DNA from: Bacillota bacterium LX-D
GTDB lineage: Bacteria > Bacillota > DUOV01 > Zhaonellaceae
Direction of reading: 5' to 3'
Length of the DNA stretch: 64,000 bases
Assembly (NCBI GenBank): GCA_031628995.1
Contig: JAVLUO010000003.1
Span: 124,001 to 188,000 of the forward strand
Shown here: positions 17,569 to 27,883 of the stretch, piece by piece
How positions within the stretch are numbered: the stretch's first letter is position 1
Layout of the letters: each line of letters starts with the position of its first letter
Made by a program: the position numbers and the translations under genes
The notes under the pieces: generated by a model
Told to the model about the DNA's origin: nothing
The model's input: the letters and a program-made list of their open reading frames with translations, nothing else
Database searches by the model: none

Positions 17569-18936
17569 ATGCCGTTAACAATTCATCCTAGCGAGATCAT
17601 GGAAACTATTCGTATGATTGAAACGGAAAATTTAGATATTCGTACTATTACTATGGGAATAAATTTAAAAGATTGTATCCACCCAGATGTGAAAATATCT
17701 TGCCAGAAAATTTATGACAAGATTTATAGGTATACTGAAAAGCTGGTGCAAACGGGAGAAGATATAGCTGCTGCTTATGGTATTCCAATTATCAATAAAA
17801 GGATCTCCGTTACTCCTATTGCTTTAATTGCTGAAGCTGCAGAAACGGAAGATTGCCTGCCTTACGCCGAAGTTATGGATAAGGTGGCTAAAGATGTTGG
17901 AGTCAATTTTATTGGTGGATTTTCTGCTCTAGTACATAAAGGCACAACTCCCGGGGATTTAAAATTAATTAAATCTATTCCTCAGGCTTTGGCCACCACT
18001 GAGAGAGTCTGTTCTTCAGTTAATGTCGGTACTACTAAAGCAGGTATTAATATGAATGCTGTTTTAGAAATGGGCAGGATTGTGAAAAAAACTGCTGAAC
18101 TAACAGCTGACCGTGATGGTTTAGGCTGCGCTAAGTTGGTAGTTTTCTGCAATGCTCCTGAAGACAATCCTTTTATGGCCGGCGCTTTTCATGGAGTAGG
18201 GGAACCAGATGCTGTAATCAACGTAGGTGTTAGCGGGCCTGGCGTTGTTTTAAATGCGGTCCGTAAATACCCAGACGCGGATTTAGGAACAATTTCAGAT
18301 GTAATTAAAAAGACTGCTTTTAAAATTACTCGCATGGGTGAATTAGTTGGCAGAGCTGCTTCTAAGAAACTAAATGTTCCTTTTGGTATTGTAGATTTAT
18401 CCCTGGCTCCTACTCCTGCTATTGGGGATAGTGTAGCTAATATTTTAGAAGCCATGGGTTTAGAAAAATGCGGCACCCATGGGACAACAGCGGCACTAGC
18501 TCTGTTAAACGATGCTGTAAAAAAAGGAGGCTCTATGGCTTCCTCCTATGTAGGGGGCTTAAGTGGAGCTTTTATCCCTGTCAGTGAAGATGCAGGCATG
18601 ATTGAGGCGGTAAAAGCTGAAGCATTGAGCATTGAGAAGCTAGAAGCCATGACCTGCGTTTGTTCAGTAGGTCTGGATATGATTACAGTTCCAGGAGATA
18701 CGACAGCGGAAACAATTGCTGCCATTATTGCCGATGAAGCTGCCATTGGCATGATTAACAATAAAACTACAGCCGTACGGGTTATTCCAGCTCCTGGCAA
18801 AAAGGCAGGAGACGAAGTACCTTTTGGAGGTTTATTAGGCAATGGCCCTGTTATGTCTGTTAATCAATACAACTCAAATGTATTTGTGAAACGAGGAGGC
18901 AGGATACCTGCCCCCATTAATGCTTTAACAAACTAA
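17569..18936 (+). CDS. PFL family protein (UPF0210/DUF711)
   Basis: 455 residues from ATG 17569, which has AAAGGAAG 7 bases upstream; the TTG two codons earlier is too close. Clear family sequence: [20 protein letters not shown] near the start, [48 protein letters not shown] and [11 protein letters not shown]. The family is structurally related to the glycyl-radical pyruvate formate-lyase fold, but its reaction is unknown. Cotranscribed with the ACT protein and ended by a terminator. Confidence 0.92.
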   Translation: MPLTIHPSEIMETIRMIETENLDIRTITMGINLKDCIHPDVKISCQKIYDKIYRYTEKLVQTGEDIAAAYGIPIINKRISVTPIALIAEAAETEDCLPYAEVMDKVAKDVGVNFIGGFSALVHKGTTPGDLKLIKSIPQALATTERVCSSVNVGTTKAGINMNAVLEMGRIVKKTAELTADRDGLGCAKLVVFCNAPEDNPFMAGAFHGVGEPDAVINVGVSGPGVVLNAVRKYPDADLGTISDVIKKTAFKITRMGELVGRAASKKLNVPFGIVDLSLAPTPAIGDSVANILEAMGLEKCGTHGTTAALALLNDAVKKGGSMASSYVGGLSGAFIPVSEDAGMIEAVKAEALSIEKLEAMTCVCSVGLDMITVPGDTTAETIAAIIADEAAIGMINNKTTAVRVIPAPGKKAGDEVPFGGLLGNGPVMSVNQYNSNVFVKRGGRIPAPINALTN

Positions 18937-18944
18937 ATTAATTT

Positions 18945-18966
18945 AAGCCTGGCATTAGCCAGGCTT
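18945..18966 (+). terminator. Intrinsic terminator after the DUF711 gene
   Basis: AAGCCTGGC and GCCAGGCTT form a perfect 9-bp stem with an ATTA loop, followed by a T-rich tail. Confidence 0.88.
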
Positions 18967-19121
18967 CTTATTTTGTTGAGTTGTTCACCAACTTCGATAT
19001 ATTTATTGACAATTATATCAAAAAATATCATCTTACCTTAATTTTAGCTTAAAGGATTAAAAGATTTTATATGGAATTTATTATTATTATATTAAGTTAA
19101 GTATAGAAAGGAGATGTAGCA

Positions 19122-21857
19122 GTGAGGAAAAATTTTGTAGGCAGACTATTTCTGTTCTTAATAGTGCTTTTTTTATTTATCAAAGTAACTTCCGGATTAT
19201 ATGTACATTACCAATGGTTTAAAGATCTTGGCTATACACAACTTTTCTTGATTCCAATTGCCGCCAAATTCCAAATTGGGCTTCTTGCTTTCTTGATTTA
19301 TTTTCTGATTCTGTCCAGCATGGGGATTATTGCTGTCGGAGTTTTTAAAAAAGCCGAAAAGGAAAATCGACCTATCAGCGGTAAATTTCATTGGAGAGTA
19401 ATCAATTCTAATGCTGATGAGGCGGAAAACAATATTACTCCTATTAACTATCAAAGAATTTATCCTTTCCTAATTCTCGTTAGTTTTGTTCTAAGCACGA
19501 TCCTAGCTTTTAGTGCAACTAAAAGTGGTTGGATGAAACTGCTCCAGTTTAAAAATGCTACCTCTTTTGGTTTAAAGGAGTTTGTTTTTAATCGGGATGT
19601 AGGATTCTATATTTTTCAAATGCCCTTTTTCAATTTTGTTCTAAACTCCCTTAACTCTTCTTTGTTTGTTATCTTTGCAATCAGTATCATCTTTTTTACA
19701 GTAGCAGGCTTAATTCATGTTTGGGGCAATATTTTCCGCAAAGGGTCCCTAGGAATACCAAGGAGCATTCGGCGTTTTTGGAGTATTTTACTAGCAGTCT
19801 TATTTGCTTTAATTGGGCTGAAAAAATTCTTTTCTATTTATGAATTTCTTAATTCCCAAGCTGGCTATGTTTATGGTGCAGGCTATACGGATATTCATGT
19901 AGCTATCCCTTTAGCAAAAATACTTGCCTTAGTAGCGCTGCTAGCCAGTATTGCTAGTATTATTTACTTTTTTCGCAACGATCACCGTTTAATTCTTTGG
20001 CCTATAGCCCTATATCTAATAATTAGTGGTGTCGGCGCAGGGCTCCAAAGTTTTATCCAATACAATGTAAGCAACAACGAATTCTTTAAGGAACAACCTT
20101 ATATTCAACAGGAAATTAAATTTACACGTTTGGCATATAACTTAAACAATATTCAAATTAAAGATTATCCAGGCAATGCAGCACTTACCTATAAAAATGT
20201 GCAAAACAACCAATCTACCATGGAAAATATCCGTTTAAATGATCCTGAGCCATTAAAAACAGTGCTTTCCCAAATTCAAGGGCTACGCTACTATTACCGT
20301 TTTCACGATATTGATATAGACCGCTACACTCTAGATGGCAAGTACCGACAAGTTTTGCTTAGCCCTCGGGAAATATCTGATGAGGCTTTAACGGAAAAGG
20401 CTAATACTTTTATTAATTTGACTATGCGGTATACCCATGGCTATGGTTTAGCTGCAACTTTGGCTAATGAAATCGATGAGTCCGGTTATGCCAAGTTAAT
20501 TGTTAAAGATGTTCCCCCCCAATCTAGCATAAAGGGCTTTGAGATAAAAGAGCCTCGCATTTACTTTGGCGAACTGACCAATGATAGAAAATACGGGTAT
20601 GTAATTGGCAATACAACTGCTAAAGAGTTTGATTACCCTCTAGGAGAAAACAATGCGGAAAACATTTACCGAGGAAAAACCGGCTTAGCATTTACTCCTT
20701 TAAACAAGCTTTTTTTAAGTGCTTACTTTAATACTTTTCGGTTTTATTTAGCAGGAGAAATTACTCCTGAAAGCAAGCTGTTAATGAAAAGGAATATTAC
20801 AGAAAGAGTCTCCACTTTAATGCCCTATTTGCTTTATGATCAAGACCCTTATTTGGTTGCCGCAGCTGATGGAAAAATGTACTGGATAATTGATGCTTAT
20901 ACTCATACTAATAAATTTCCCTATTCTTCCCCAGTTGGGAACTTAAATTATATTCGCAACTCCGTCAAAGTTGTAGTTGACGCCTATAATGGCACCGTAA
21001 ATTTTTATGTTTTTGATGAAAAGGATCCTTTGATTAAAACTATTAGCAAAATTTTTCCCGGAGTCTTTAAAAATCGCACAGAGCTGCCTAGCAATTTAGC
21101 TGAACACTTGCGCTATCCGGAAGATATATTCAATATTCAAAGCAATGTTCTGCTTAATTTTCACGTTACCAACCCTTCTGTTTTTTATAACAGAGAAGAT
21201 ACCTGGGATATAGCTAAAAAAGTAGTTGACGGAAACACAGAAAATATTAAACCTTATTATTCAATTATGCGACTACCAGGAGAAAAAAATAGCGAATTTG
21301 TTTTAATGCTGCCCTTCACCCCAGCCAGCAGACAAGAACAGCATCGGAACAATCTCATTGCCTGGCTGGCCGCCAGAAACGATGGAGAGCATTATGGGGA
21401 ATTAATACTATATAAACTACCTAAAAATGTGGAGATACAGGGACCTTTAATGATTGAAAGTTTAATCGATCAGGATACAACCATCTCCAGCAAAATAACT
21501 CTCTGGGGTCAGGGAGGATCGGAAATCATCCGGGGTAATTTAATAGCTGTACCTATTGACGGCGGTTTTGTCTATGTGGAACCTATTTATATCAAAGCAG
21601 CAAGACAAGGTACATCGATACCTCAGATGCAGGCCATTGTCTTTGCCATCGATAAAAAGGTAGTTTTACTGGAAACTAAATCTTTAGATAAGGCTGTGGC
21701 TCAGTTCTTTAGCCAAGCAGGGCTGCCAGAGCAGTCTACCCAACCAGGGGAAACAACTAAACCTCAAGTAGTTAATCCCAAAGAGGCTATTTTAAAACAA
21801 ATTCAAGATTTAAAGAACAAACTCCAGGAGTTAGAAAATCAGGTAAAAGACCTTTAA
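19122..21857 (+). CDS. UPF0182 family membrane protein
   Basis: 911 residues, normal for the family. Seven predicted membrane helices lie in the first 335 residues (for example FLFLIVLFLFIKVTSGLYVH at 8-28 and FALIGLKKFFSIYEFLNSQ). A large outer domain of about 500 residues follows (NNEFFKEQPYIQQEIKFTRL, TRYYYRFHDIDIDRY-like and WDIAKKVVDG motifs). The C-terminus is a short coiled coil (ILKQIQDLKNKLQELENQVK). GTG 19122 follows AAAGGAGATG. Function of the family is unknown. It stands alone between two terminators. Confidence 0.9.
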   Translation: MRKNFVGRLFLFLIVLFLFIKVTSGLYVHYQWFKDLGYTQLFLIPIAAKFQIGLLAFLIYFLILSSMGIIAVGVFKKAEKENRPISGKFHWRVINSNADEAENNITPINYQRIYPFLILVSFVLSTILAFSATKSGWMKLLQFKNATSFGLKEFVFNRDVGFYIFQMPFFNFVLNSLNSSLFVIFAISIIFFTVAGLIHVWGNIFRKGSLGIPRSIRRFWSILLAVLFALIGLKKFFSIYEFLNSQAGYVYGAGYTDIHVAIPLAKILALVALLASIASIIYFFRNDHRLILWPIALYLIISGVGAGLQSFIQYNVSNNEFFKEQPYIQQEIKFTRLAYNLNNIQIKDYPGNAALTYKNVQNNQSTMENIRLNDPEPLKTVLSQIQGLRYYYRFHDIDIDRYTLDGKYRQVLLSPREISDEALTEKANTFINLTMRYTHGYGLAATLANEIDESGYAKLIVKDVPPQSSIKGFEIKEPRIYFGELTNDRKYGYVIGNTTAKEFDYPLGENNAENIYRGKTGLAFTPLNKLFLSAYFNTFRFYLAGEITPESKLLMKRNITERVSTLMPYLLYDQDPYLVAAADGKMYWIIDAYTHTNKFPYSSPVGNLNYIRNSVKVVVDAYNGTVNFYVFDEKDPLIKTISKIFPGVFKNRTELPSNLAEHLRYPEDIFNIQSNVLLNFHVTNPSVFYNREDTWDIAKKVVDGNTENIKPYYSIMRLPGEKNSEFVLMLPFTPASRQEQHRNNLIAWLAARNDGEHYGELILYKLPKNVEIQGPLMIESLIDQDTTISSKITLWGQGGSEIIRGNLIAVPIDGGFVYVEPIYIKAARQGTSIPQMQAIVFAIDKKVVLLETKSLDKAVAQFFSQAGLPEQSTQPGETTKPQVVNPKEAILKQIQDLKNKLQELENQVKDL

Positions 21858-21868
21858 GGCTTTTTTTC
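21844..21868 (+). terminator. Weak terminator after UPF0182 gene
   Basis: A short hairpin (AAAAG-CC with GG-CTTTT, one bulged A) overlaps the stop codon and ends in seven T. The stem is weak, but placement and T run fit a terminator. Confidence 0.4.
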
Positions 21869-21961
21869 ATTGCCTTAATTGGTAAATAGGTATAAAATAA
21901 AGACAAGTATGCATCACTGGTGGACATTGTTTTAAATTAAAAGAGGAGAAGGAGTGTTGGT

Positions 21962-23125
21962 ATGCTTAAGAAAAAAATTGCGGCTTTAACTGCAGTAGCT
22001 ATGTTAGCAACAGGTTTGCTGGCAGGCTGTGGCGGAAGCCAGGAAACTGCTACCAAAGCAGAATCCGATGTAATCAAAATCGGAGTTTACGAACCCTTAA
22101 CCGGGATGAATGCTGCTGGTGGGGAAATGACTGTTGACGGAATCAAGTTAGCTAACAAATTATTTCCAACAGTTTTAGGTAAAAAAGTTGAACTAGACAT
22201 TGTGGACAACAAAAGTGAAAAGCAAGAAGCAGCAAATGCTGTAGAAAGACTCGTCAATGATAATGTAAATGTTATTATTGGTAGTTACGGCAGTTCTTTA
22301 GCCATGGCTGGGGGACCAGTAGCTAAAGATGCTGGAATACCTGTAATCGGTTGCTCCCCTACTAACCCAGCAGTTACTTTAGGAAATGATTACTATTTCA
22401 GGGTTTGCTTCATCGATCCATTCCAAGGAACTGTAATGGCTAAGTATGCTGTGGAAACTTTACATGCTAAAACAGCTGCTATTATTCAAGACGTACAGCA
22501 AGATTACTCCGTAGGCTTAAACAACTACTTTGAAAAGTCCTTTAAACAATTAACCAAAAATGAAAATGCAATTGTAGCTAAAGTTAACTACAACACCGGT
22601 GATAAGGATTTCTCAGCTCAATTAACAGAAGTTAAAAGTAAAAACCCAGATGTAATTTTTGCTCCTGGTAACTTTACAGAATGCGGTATCTTAGTTGAAA
22701 AGGCACGTGAAATGGGCATCACCGCTCCAATACTAGGTGGGGATACCTGGGAATCTGATGTTTTCTTAAATCGTGTCGGCAACTTAAAAGATATTTATTT
22801 CAGCACCCACTTTACTGCTGAAGAACCTGTAACAGATGTATCTAAAACATTTATTGATGAATATGCGAAAGCATATCCCGATAAAATGGTTAATGCTTTT
22901 GCTGCTTTAGGCTTTGACGCTTACAAACTTGCCATCGATGCTATTGAAAGAGCTAACTCTACAGATCCGGAAGCTATTAAAGAAGCTTTAGCTCAAACAT
23001 CAGGCTTTAAAGGCGCAACTGGTATCATTACCCTCGACGCTAATAGAGATGCAGTTAAAACAGCTATTGTTAAAAGCGTAGAAAACGGTAAATTTGTTTA
23101 TAAGACTAAAGTAGATCCTCAATAA
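21962..23125 (+). CDS. livJ: Branched-chain amino-acid ABC transporter substrate-binding lipoprotein
   Basis: 387 residues. The signal peptide ends at lipobox LLAGC (Cys23). The type-1 periplasmic-binding fold (Peripla_BP_6) follows: IKIGVYEPLTGMNAAGGEMT, GSYGSSLAMAGGPVAKDAGI, VIGCSPTNPAVT and the C-terminal lobe FAALGFDAYKLAIDAIERA. The protein is tethered outside the cell and delivers leucine, isoleucine or valine (or a related ligand such as an amide or urea) to the LivHM channel. First gene of a five-gene operon, preceded by AGAGGAGAAGG. Confidence 0.92.
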   Translation: MLKKKIAALTAVAMLATGLLAGCGGSQETATKAESDVIKIGVYEPLTGMNAAGGEMTVDGIKLANKLFPTVLGKKVELDIVDNKSEKQEAANAVERLVNDNVNVIIGSYGSSLAMAGGPVAKDAGIPVIGCSPTNPAVTLGNDYYFRVCFIDPFQGTVMAKYAVETLHAKTAAIIQDVQQDYSVGLNNYFEKSFKQLTKNENAIVAKVNYNTGDKDFSAQLTEVKSKNPDVIFAPGNFTECGILVEKAREMGITAPILGGDTWESDVFLNRVGNLKDIYFSTHFTAEEPVTDVSKTFIDEYAKAYPDKMVNAFAALGFDAYKLAIDAIERANSTDPEAIKEALAQTSGFKGATGIITLDANRDAVKTAIVKSVENGKFVYKTKVDPQ

Positions 23126-23179
23126 ATTGACAAATATCAATTCTCATACTTATTATTTACCTGCTTTAAAAAGTTTCTT

Positions 23180-23203
23180 CCCCTCCTGTTTTTTCAGGGG
23201 GGG
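23180..23203 (+). terminator. Hairpin between livJ and livH
   Basis: CCCCTCCTG and CAGGGGGGG pair (one T-G) around six T. No T run follows, so it is more likely an mRNA-stabilising or attenuating structure that favours livJ expression than a full stop. Confidence 0.5.
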
Positions 23204-23254
23204 ATTATTCTGTTCTTTAGCTTCTTGCAAATTTTACTAGAAAGAGGTGGTTAG

Positions 23255-24148
23255 ATGTCACCGGAAATGTTTATGCAGAATGTAGCCAACGGCATTTCGT
23301 TAGGAAGTCTTTATGCACTTATTGCCATCGGCTACACCATGGTGTATGGAATTATCCGGCTTATTAACTTTGCTCATGCCGACTTGTTAATGATTGCCAG
23401 CTATATAGCATTTTATGGTATTTTTATGTTTTCCTTGCCTTGGTGGCTTTCCTTTTTAATTGCTGTGGTCTTAACAACACTTTTAGGCGTAAGTATTGAA
23501 AAAGTAGCTTACCGTCCTTTACGGAACGCACCGAGGATTTCAGTTTTAATTTCTGCTATTGGTGTTTCTTTCTTACTTGAAAACTTGGGAATTGTTGTTT
23601 TAGGTGCTACTCCTAAGCCTTTCCCCAGACCAAAGGATTTAGTTTGGAATATACATATAGGCGGTATTTCTTTCTTGTCCTTAGCCTTTATTATTCCTAT
23701 TATCACTGTTATTCTTTTAGTTGCTGTAACTTTAATCGTTAATAAAACAAAAGTGGGTATTGCTATGAGAGCCGTTTCGAGAGACTATGAAACAGCCAGC
23801 CTCATGGCTGTAGACGTAAATAAAGTTATTGGAACCACTTTTGCTGTTGGATCGGGCTTAGCAGCTATCGGAGGTATTATGTGGAGTCTGCAATATCCCC
23901 AAATTGATCCTCTCATGGGCGTTTTCCCTGGCTTAAAATGTTTTATTGCCGCTGTAATGGGTGGAATCGGCAGCATCCCGGGAGCTATGCTAGGTGGATT
24001 TATTCTAGGTATGGGCGAAGTAATGCTAGTGGGCTTCCTTCCTGGACTATCAGGTTATCGTGATGCATTTGCTTTTGTGGTTTTAATTTTAATTTTATTA
24101 TTTAAGCCTGGTGGAATTTTTGGCGAAAACGTAGTAGAGAAGGTGTAA
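23255..24148 (+). CDS. livH: Branched-chain amino-acid ABC transporter permease LivH
   Basis: 297 residues with about eight membrane helices. LivH signatures: GISLGSLYALIAIGYTMVYG at 13-32, INFAHADLLMIASY, KVAYRPLRNAPRISVLISAI and the cytoplasmic loop GIAMRAVSRDYETASLMAVD. It forms half of the inner-membrane channel. ATG 23255 follows AAAGAGGTGG. Second gene of the operon, four bases before livM. Confidence 0.94.
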   Translation: MSPEMFMQNVANGISLGSLYALIAIGYTMVYGIIRLINFAHADLLMIASYIAFYGIFMFSLPWWLSFLIAVVLTTLLGVSIEKVAYRPLRNAPRISVLISAIGVSFLLENLGIVVLGATPKPFPRPKDLVWNIHIGGISFLSLAFIIPIITVILLVAVTLIVNKTKVGIAMRAVSRDYETASLMAVDVNKVIGTTFAVGSGLAAIGGIMWSLQYPQIDPLMGVFPGLKCFIAAVMGGIGSIPGAMLGGFILGMGEVMLVGFLPGLSGYRDAFAFVVLILILLFKPGGIFGENVVEKV

Positions 24149-24151
24149 CCG

Positions 24152-25210
24152 ATGGATAAATATAAAAGCTCAAAACTCATCATCAATATTGCCATTTTAG
24201 GGGTTATTGCCGCATTGCTGTTTTGGGGCCAGGATAATTTAACTAGATTTCAGATTAGGCTTTTGAATTTATCTGCTATTTATGTGATTTTAAGTCTGAG
24301 TATGAATTTAGTCATTGGTTTTACAGGAATGTTTTCCTTGGGACATGCTGGTTTTATGTGTATTGGTTCTTACACTGCAGCTATACTTACTATGACTCCT
24401 GAAAGTAAACAACTGGTTTACTATATGGAACCAATTGTCCCTTGGCTGGCAAATATCCATTGGCCAATTGTCCCTGCTATTATCATGGCAGGAATCGTAG
24501 CTGCTATCTTTGGTTTTTTAGTAGGATTTCCAGCCTTACGCCTTAAAGATGATTATTTAGCTATTGCAACTTTAGGCTTTGCCGAAATCTTAAGGATTAT
24601 TATTACTAATACTATTACCATCACCAACGGATCTCTTGGTTTAAAAAATATTCCCAGTGTCAAAAGTTTGTGGGTCTACTGGGGCTGTGCACTTCTAACT
24701 ATTTACATTTTAAAAGCACTTATAAACAGCAGTTGGGGTCAGGCTTTTAAGGCAATTCGAGATAATGAAATTGCTGCTGAAGCTATGGGAATCAGCCTTT
24801 TTAAACATAAAATAATGTCCTTTACTATTGGTGCTTTTTTCGCTGGCATAGCCGGAGCTTTGATGGCCTTTCTAATTACCTCTATTGACCCTACTATGTA
24901 CCGCTTTTTATTTACTTATCAAATTCTGTTAATAGTGGTCTTAGGCGGCATGGGCAGCTTAACAGGTTCTGTTATTGCAGGTATTTTCATTACTATTGCT
25001 ACAGAATGGCTAAGAATTGTAGAACGTGACATGTTTATATTTGGGCTGCATATAGCTGGTATTCCAGGAATGAGAATGGTTATTTTTGCACTGTTACTCT
25101 TAGGGGTTATCCTTTTCTATCGCCAAGGTTTAATGGGCACTAAAGAATTTAGCATCGATTGGATTTTGCACAAACTAAGAATTAAAAAAAGTACTGCAGG
25201 GGGTGCCTAA
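24152..25210 (+). CDS. livM: Branched-chain amino-acid ABC transporter permease LivM
   Basis: 352 residues with about nine membrane helices. SLSMNLVIGFTGMFSLGHAG, FPALRLKDDYLAIATLGFAE, TNGSLGLKNIP and the EAA-like loop AFKAIRDNEIAAEAMGI are LivM hallmarks. It pairs with LivH. The start ATG at 24152 lies 3 bp after livH, with its ribosome site AGAAGGTG inside livH, so translation is probably coupled. Confidence 0.94.
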   Translation: MDKYKSSKLIINIAILGVIAALLFWGQDNLTRFQIRLLNLSAIYVILSLSMNLVIGFTGMFSLGHAGFMCIGSYTAAILTMTPESKQLVYYMEPIVPWLANIHWPIVPAIIMAGIVAAIFGFLVGFPALRLKDDYLAIATLGFAEILRIIITNTITITNGSLGLKNIPSVKSLWVYWGCALLTIYILKALINSSWGQAFKAIRDNEIAAEAMGISLFKHKIMSFTIGAFFAGIAGALMAFLITSIDPTMYRFLFTYQILLIVVLGGMGSLTGSVIAGIFITIATEWLRIVERDMFIFGLHIAGIPGMRMVIFALLLLGVILFYRQGLMGTKEFSIDWILHKLRIKKSTAGGA

Positions 25211-25213
25211 AAA

Positions 25214-25993
25214 ATGGCTGAGCAATTACTTTCAACCAAGGCTATTACCATGAGCTTTGGAGGTATTACAGCGGTTTCCAAGCTCTCCCTGGAAATTGGC
25301 CAAAAGGAAATTGTTGGATTAATTGGTCCTAACGGAGCAGGTAAAACAACTTGTTTCAACATGATAACAGGGGTATATAAGCCTACAGATGGACAGATCA
25401 TTTTTAAGGGACAAGACATTACGGGCAAACGCCCTGACCAGATTACTCAATTAGGTATTGCCCGGACCTTCCAAAACATTCGCTTGTTTAGTTCCATGTC
25501 AGTGCTGGAAAATGTACTGCTCTCTAAACATTTTAGATTAAAGTCTACTCCTTGGGAGGCTGTCTTTAGTTTACCGCGCTATACTAGAGAACATAAAAAA
25601 CATTTAACAGAATGCCTAGAACTTTTAGCAAGTGTTCAGTTAGCTGACGTGGCCAATGAACCTGCTACATCATTGCCTTACGGTAAACAAAGGAGATTGG
25701 AAATTGCCCGGGCCCTAGCTACGGAGCCAAGCCTATTGCTTCTGGATGAGCCTGCTGCCGGCATGAATCCCCAGGAATCCCTTGAGCTCATGGACTTCAT
25801 TGGACAAGTTCGCGATCAATTTAAAATAAGTATTCTTATGATCGAACACCATATGGAAGTTGTTATGGGTATTTGCGAAAAAATTACTGTGCTAGACTAT
25901 GGAGTGCCAATTGCCCAGGGAACACCGGAAGAGATCCAAAATAACCAAAAAGTTATTGAAGCTTATCTTGGGGCGGTGGATGAAAATGCTTAA
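25214..25993 (+). CDS. livG: Branched-chain amino-acid ABC transporter ATPase LivG
   Basis: 259 residues. Walker A GPNGAGKTT, LivG-type Q-loop GIARTFQNIRLF, signature region SLPYGKQRRLEIARALAT (variant of LSGGQ, normal in LivG), Walker B LLLLDEPAAGMNP and switch His IEHHMEVVM are present. It energises the LivHM channel together with LivF. Its end overlaps the start of livF by 8 bases. Confidence 0.94.
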   Translation: MAEQLLSTKAITMSFGGITAVSKLSLEIGQKEIVGLIGPNGAGKTTCFNMITGVYKPTDGQIIFKGQDITGKRPDQITQLGIARTFQNIRLFSSMSVLENVLLSKHFRLKSTPWEAVFSLPRYTREHKKHLTECLELLASVQLADVANEPATSLPYGKQRRLEIARALATEPSLLLLDEPAAGMNPQESLELMDFIGQVRDQFKISILMIEHHMEVVMGICEKITVLDYGVPIAQGTPEEIQNNQKVIEAYLGAVDENA

Positions 25994-26693
25994 AATCGAA
26001 AATTTACAAGTTTATTATGGTGGTATTCATGCTTTAAAAGGTATTAACATAGAAGTCCCGGAAAATAAAATTATTACCCTTGTTGGGGCCAACGGAGCAG
26101 GTAAAAGCACTACTTTACGTACTATCTGTAATTTAGTTCCTAGTACAGAAGGCAGAATTCTTTATAACGATCAAGATATTACCAAAATGAAAACAATTGA
26201 TATTGTTAAAAAAGGGATTACTCTTGTTCCTGAGGGGCGGAGAATTTTTGCTAATCTAACAGTCTACGAAAATCTGCTCATGGGTGCTTATGCTAGGAAA
26301 GATAAAGAAAGTATCAAACAAGAAATTGAAAAAGTATATGAAATTTTTCCTCGCTTAAAAGAAAGAACCTGGCAAGCTGCCGGTACTCTCTCTGGGGGGG
26401 AACAGCAAATGCTAGCTATTGGCCGTGCTCTAATGTCCCGTCCAAAGCTCATTATGATGGACGAGCCATCCCTAGGTTTAGCTCCTCTCTTAGTTAAAGA
26501 AGTGTTTAATGTTATTAGGAACATTTATAACCAAGGGATGACTATCCTCCTCATTGAGCAAAACGCTACTGCTGCTTTGAAAATTGCTGACTATGGCTAT
26601 GTTCTAGAGAGCGGTAAAATTGTTCTAGAAGGGCCAGGTCCGGAATTAGCAGAAAATGACGATGTTAAAAAAGCTTATCTTGGCAAGGCTTAA
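25986..26693 (+). CDS. livF: Branched-chain amino-acid ABC transporter ATPase LivF
   Basis: 235 residues from ATG 25986. The start is chosen because GGTGG lies just upstream and the protein then begins MLKIENLQVYYGGIHALKGI as usual; ATG 25980 and longer frames into livG are unlikely. Walker A GANGAGKSTT, LVPEGRRIFANLTVYENLLM, signature LSGGEQQMLAIGRALM and Walker B LIMMDEPSLGLAP are intact. Last gene of the operon. The stretch after it (26694-26750) has only a weak hairpin. Confidence 0.94.
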   Translation: MLKIENLQVYYGGIHALKGINIEVPENKIITLVGANGAGKSTTLRTICNLVPSTEGRILYNDQDITKMKTIDIVKKGITLVPEGRRIFANLTVYENLLMGAYARKDKESIKQEIEKVYEIFPRLKERTWQAAGTLSGGEQQMLAIGRALMSRPKLIMMDEPSLGLAPLLVKEVFNVIRNIYNQGMTILLIEQNATAALKIADYGYVLESGKIVLEGPGPELAENDDVKKAYLGKA

Positions 26694-26750
26694 AAGATTC
26701 CAAAAGCTGAAAAGTGTTTAAAGGTAGCTGGGTGCTAACCCAACTGCCTT

Positions 26751-27671
26751 TTATAGTCGATAAGCCTGGACATAGTCCTCGAAGTCCCACTGCAAGAAAA
26801 ATTTTTGAGCTGCAGCATAGCCGCTCTTAAAAAGTAAATTGCACTTATCTTTTGAGATGTCAAATTCAGTTGTTTTAACGCCAACAGAAGGAACCTGAAT
26901 TGTTCTGACTTTATCTTTGCTTTTTATGTAACGAGTTTCATTTTTGTCTAATAAAGTTTCCATTAAATCCATGGTATAAGCAATAATATTTGTTTTGCCG
27001 CTGCCTGTTTTTGATTCATACTCATCCATAAATCGGAACCCAAAAGTAGGCCATCTAGGGGCTCCTTCTACATCGAAAATCCAAACCGGAAAATTACTTA
27101 GAACTCCTCCATCAACAATATAGCTAGTTTGGTTTTTATATTTTAATTTATATGGAATAAAGAAAAAAGGTATGCCAATACTCATCCGCACTGCTTTAGC
27201 AATTTCAAATTCCATTGGGTCTAGCCCATATTTTTTTAAGTCATCGGGAAATATAATCATATCACCTTTGGTTATATCTGTAGCAATAATTTTAAGGCGG
27301 CATTGACCATCTTTGCTAACATCTTTAAATTTAATTTTCCCTTTGGCCTGCAAAATTTCCGTAATCCACTTTTCAAATTCCTTTCCCCTGTATAAACCTT
27401 TTTCAATTAAAAAATCTAAACCTTTACCCAAGACAGGAATATAATGTTTCCAATTTTTATCAAGTAAGTTTTCATAATTAAGATTATAAATTATCTTTTT
27501 CATTTCCTGGCCCGTATAACCAACAGCCAGCATTGCTGCAATAATTGCTCCAGCCGATGTGCCGGCAATATTTTGCCATTGGTAGCCATTATCCTCAAAA
27601 CAACATAAAGCCCCTACTAAGCCAATCCCTTTTACCCCGCCACCTTCGAAAACCGCATCAGCTTTAATCAA
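26751..27671 (-). CDS. Patatin-like phospholipase family protein
   Basis: 306 residues from TTG 27671, chosen because AGGGGGGA precedes it at normal spacing; the ATG at 27707 would put the ribosome site inside the gene. The oxyanion loop EGGGVKGIG, nucleophile GTSAG and catalytic Asp in VDGGVLSNFP make a complete Ser-Asp dyad, so it should be an active lipid acyl hydrolase. No signal peptide or membrane helix. The C-terminal half (about 200-306) is less conserved. Convergent with livF; divergent from the DUF1624 gene. Substrate unknown. Confidence 0.9.
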   Translation of the reverse strand: MIKADAVFEGGGVKGIGLVGALCCFEDNGYQWQNIAGTSAGAIIAAMLAVGYTGQEMKKIIYNLNYENLLDKNWKHYIPVLGKGLDFLIEKGLYRGKEFEKWITEILQAKGKIKFKDVSKDGQCRLKIIATDITKGDMIIFPDDLKKYGLDPMEFEIAKAVRMSIGIPFFFIPYKLKYKNQTSYIVDGGVLSNFPVWIFDVEGAPRWPTFGFRFMDEYESKTGSGKTNIIAYTMDLMETLLDKNETRYIKSKDKVRTIQVPSVGVKTTEFDISKDKCNLLFKSGYAAAQKFFLQWDFEDYVQAYRL

Positions 27672-27883
27672 CAAACATCCCCCCTGTTTATAGAATATGG
27701 GGAGCACAAACTATTCCTGTCAGGTAGTTTGTGGAAGATTGCAATTAACTACATATCTATTTATAATTGCTTTATGAAAGTGCTTAAATGGCAGTGCCTC
27801 CAACCGAATAATATTATAATCCGGATAGTTGGGTTTCAAAGGTTAGGTGCAAATAATCATTATTTCAATGAAAGGTAAGTACT

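Noticed and set aside
25899-25985. Longer N-terminus for LivF inside livG
   Set aside because: The extra residues are livG read in another frame. A ribosome site precedes ATG 25986, and LivF proteins begin there.
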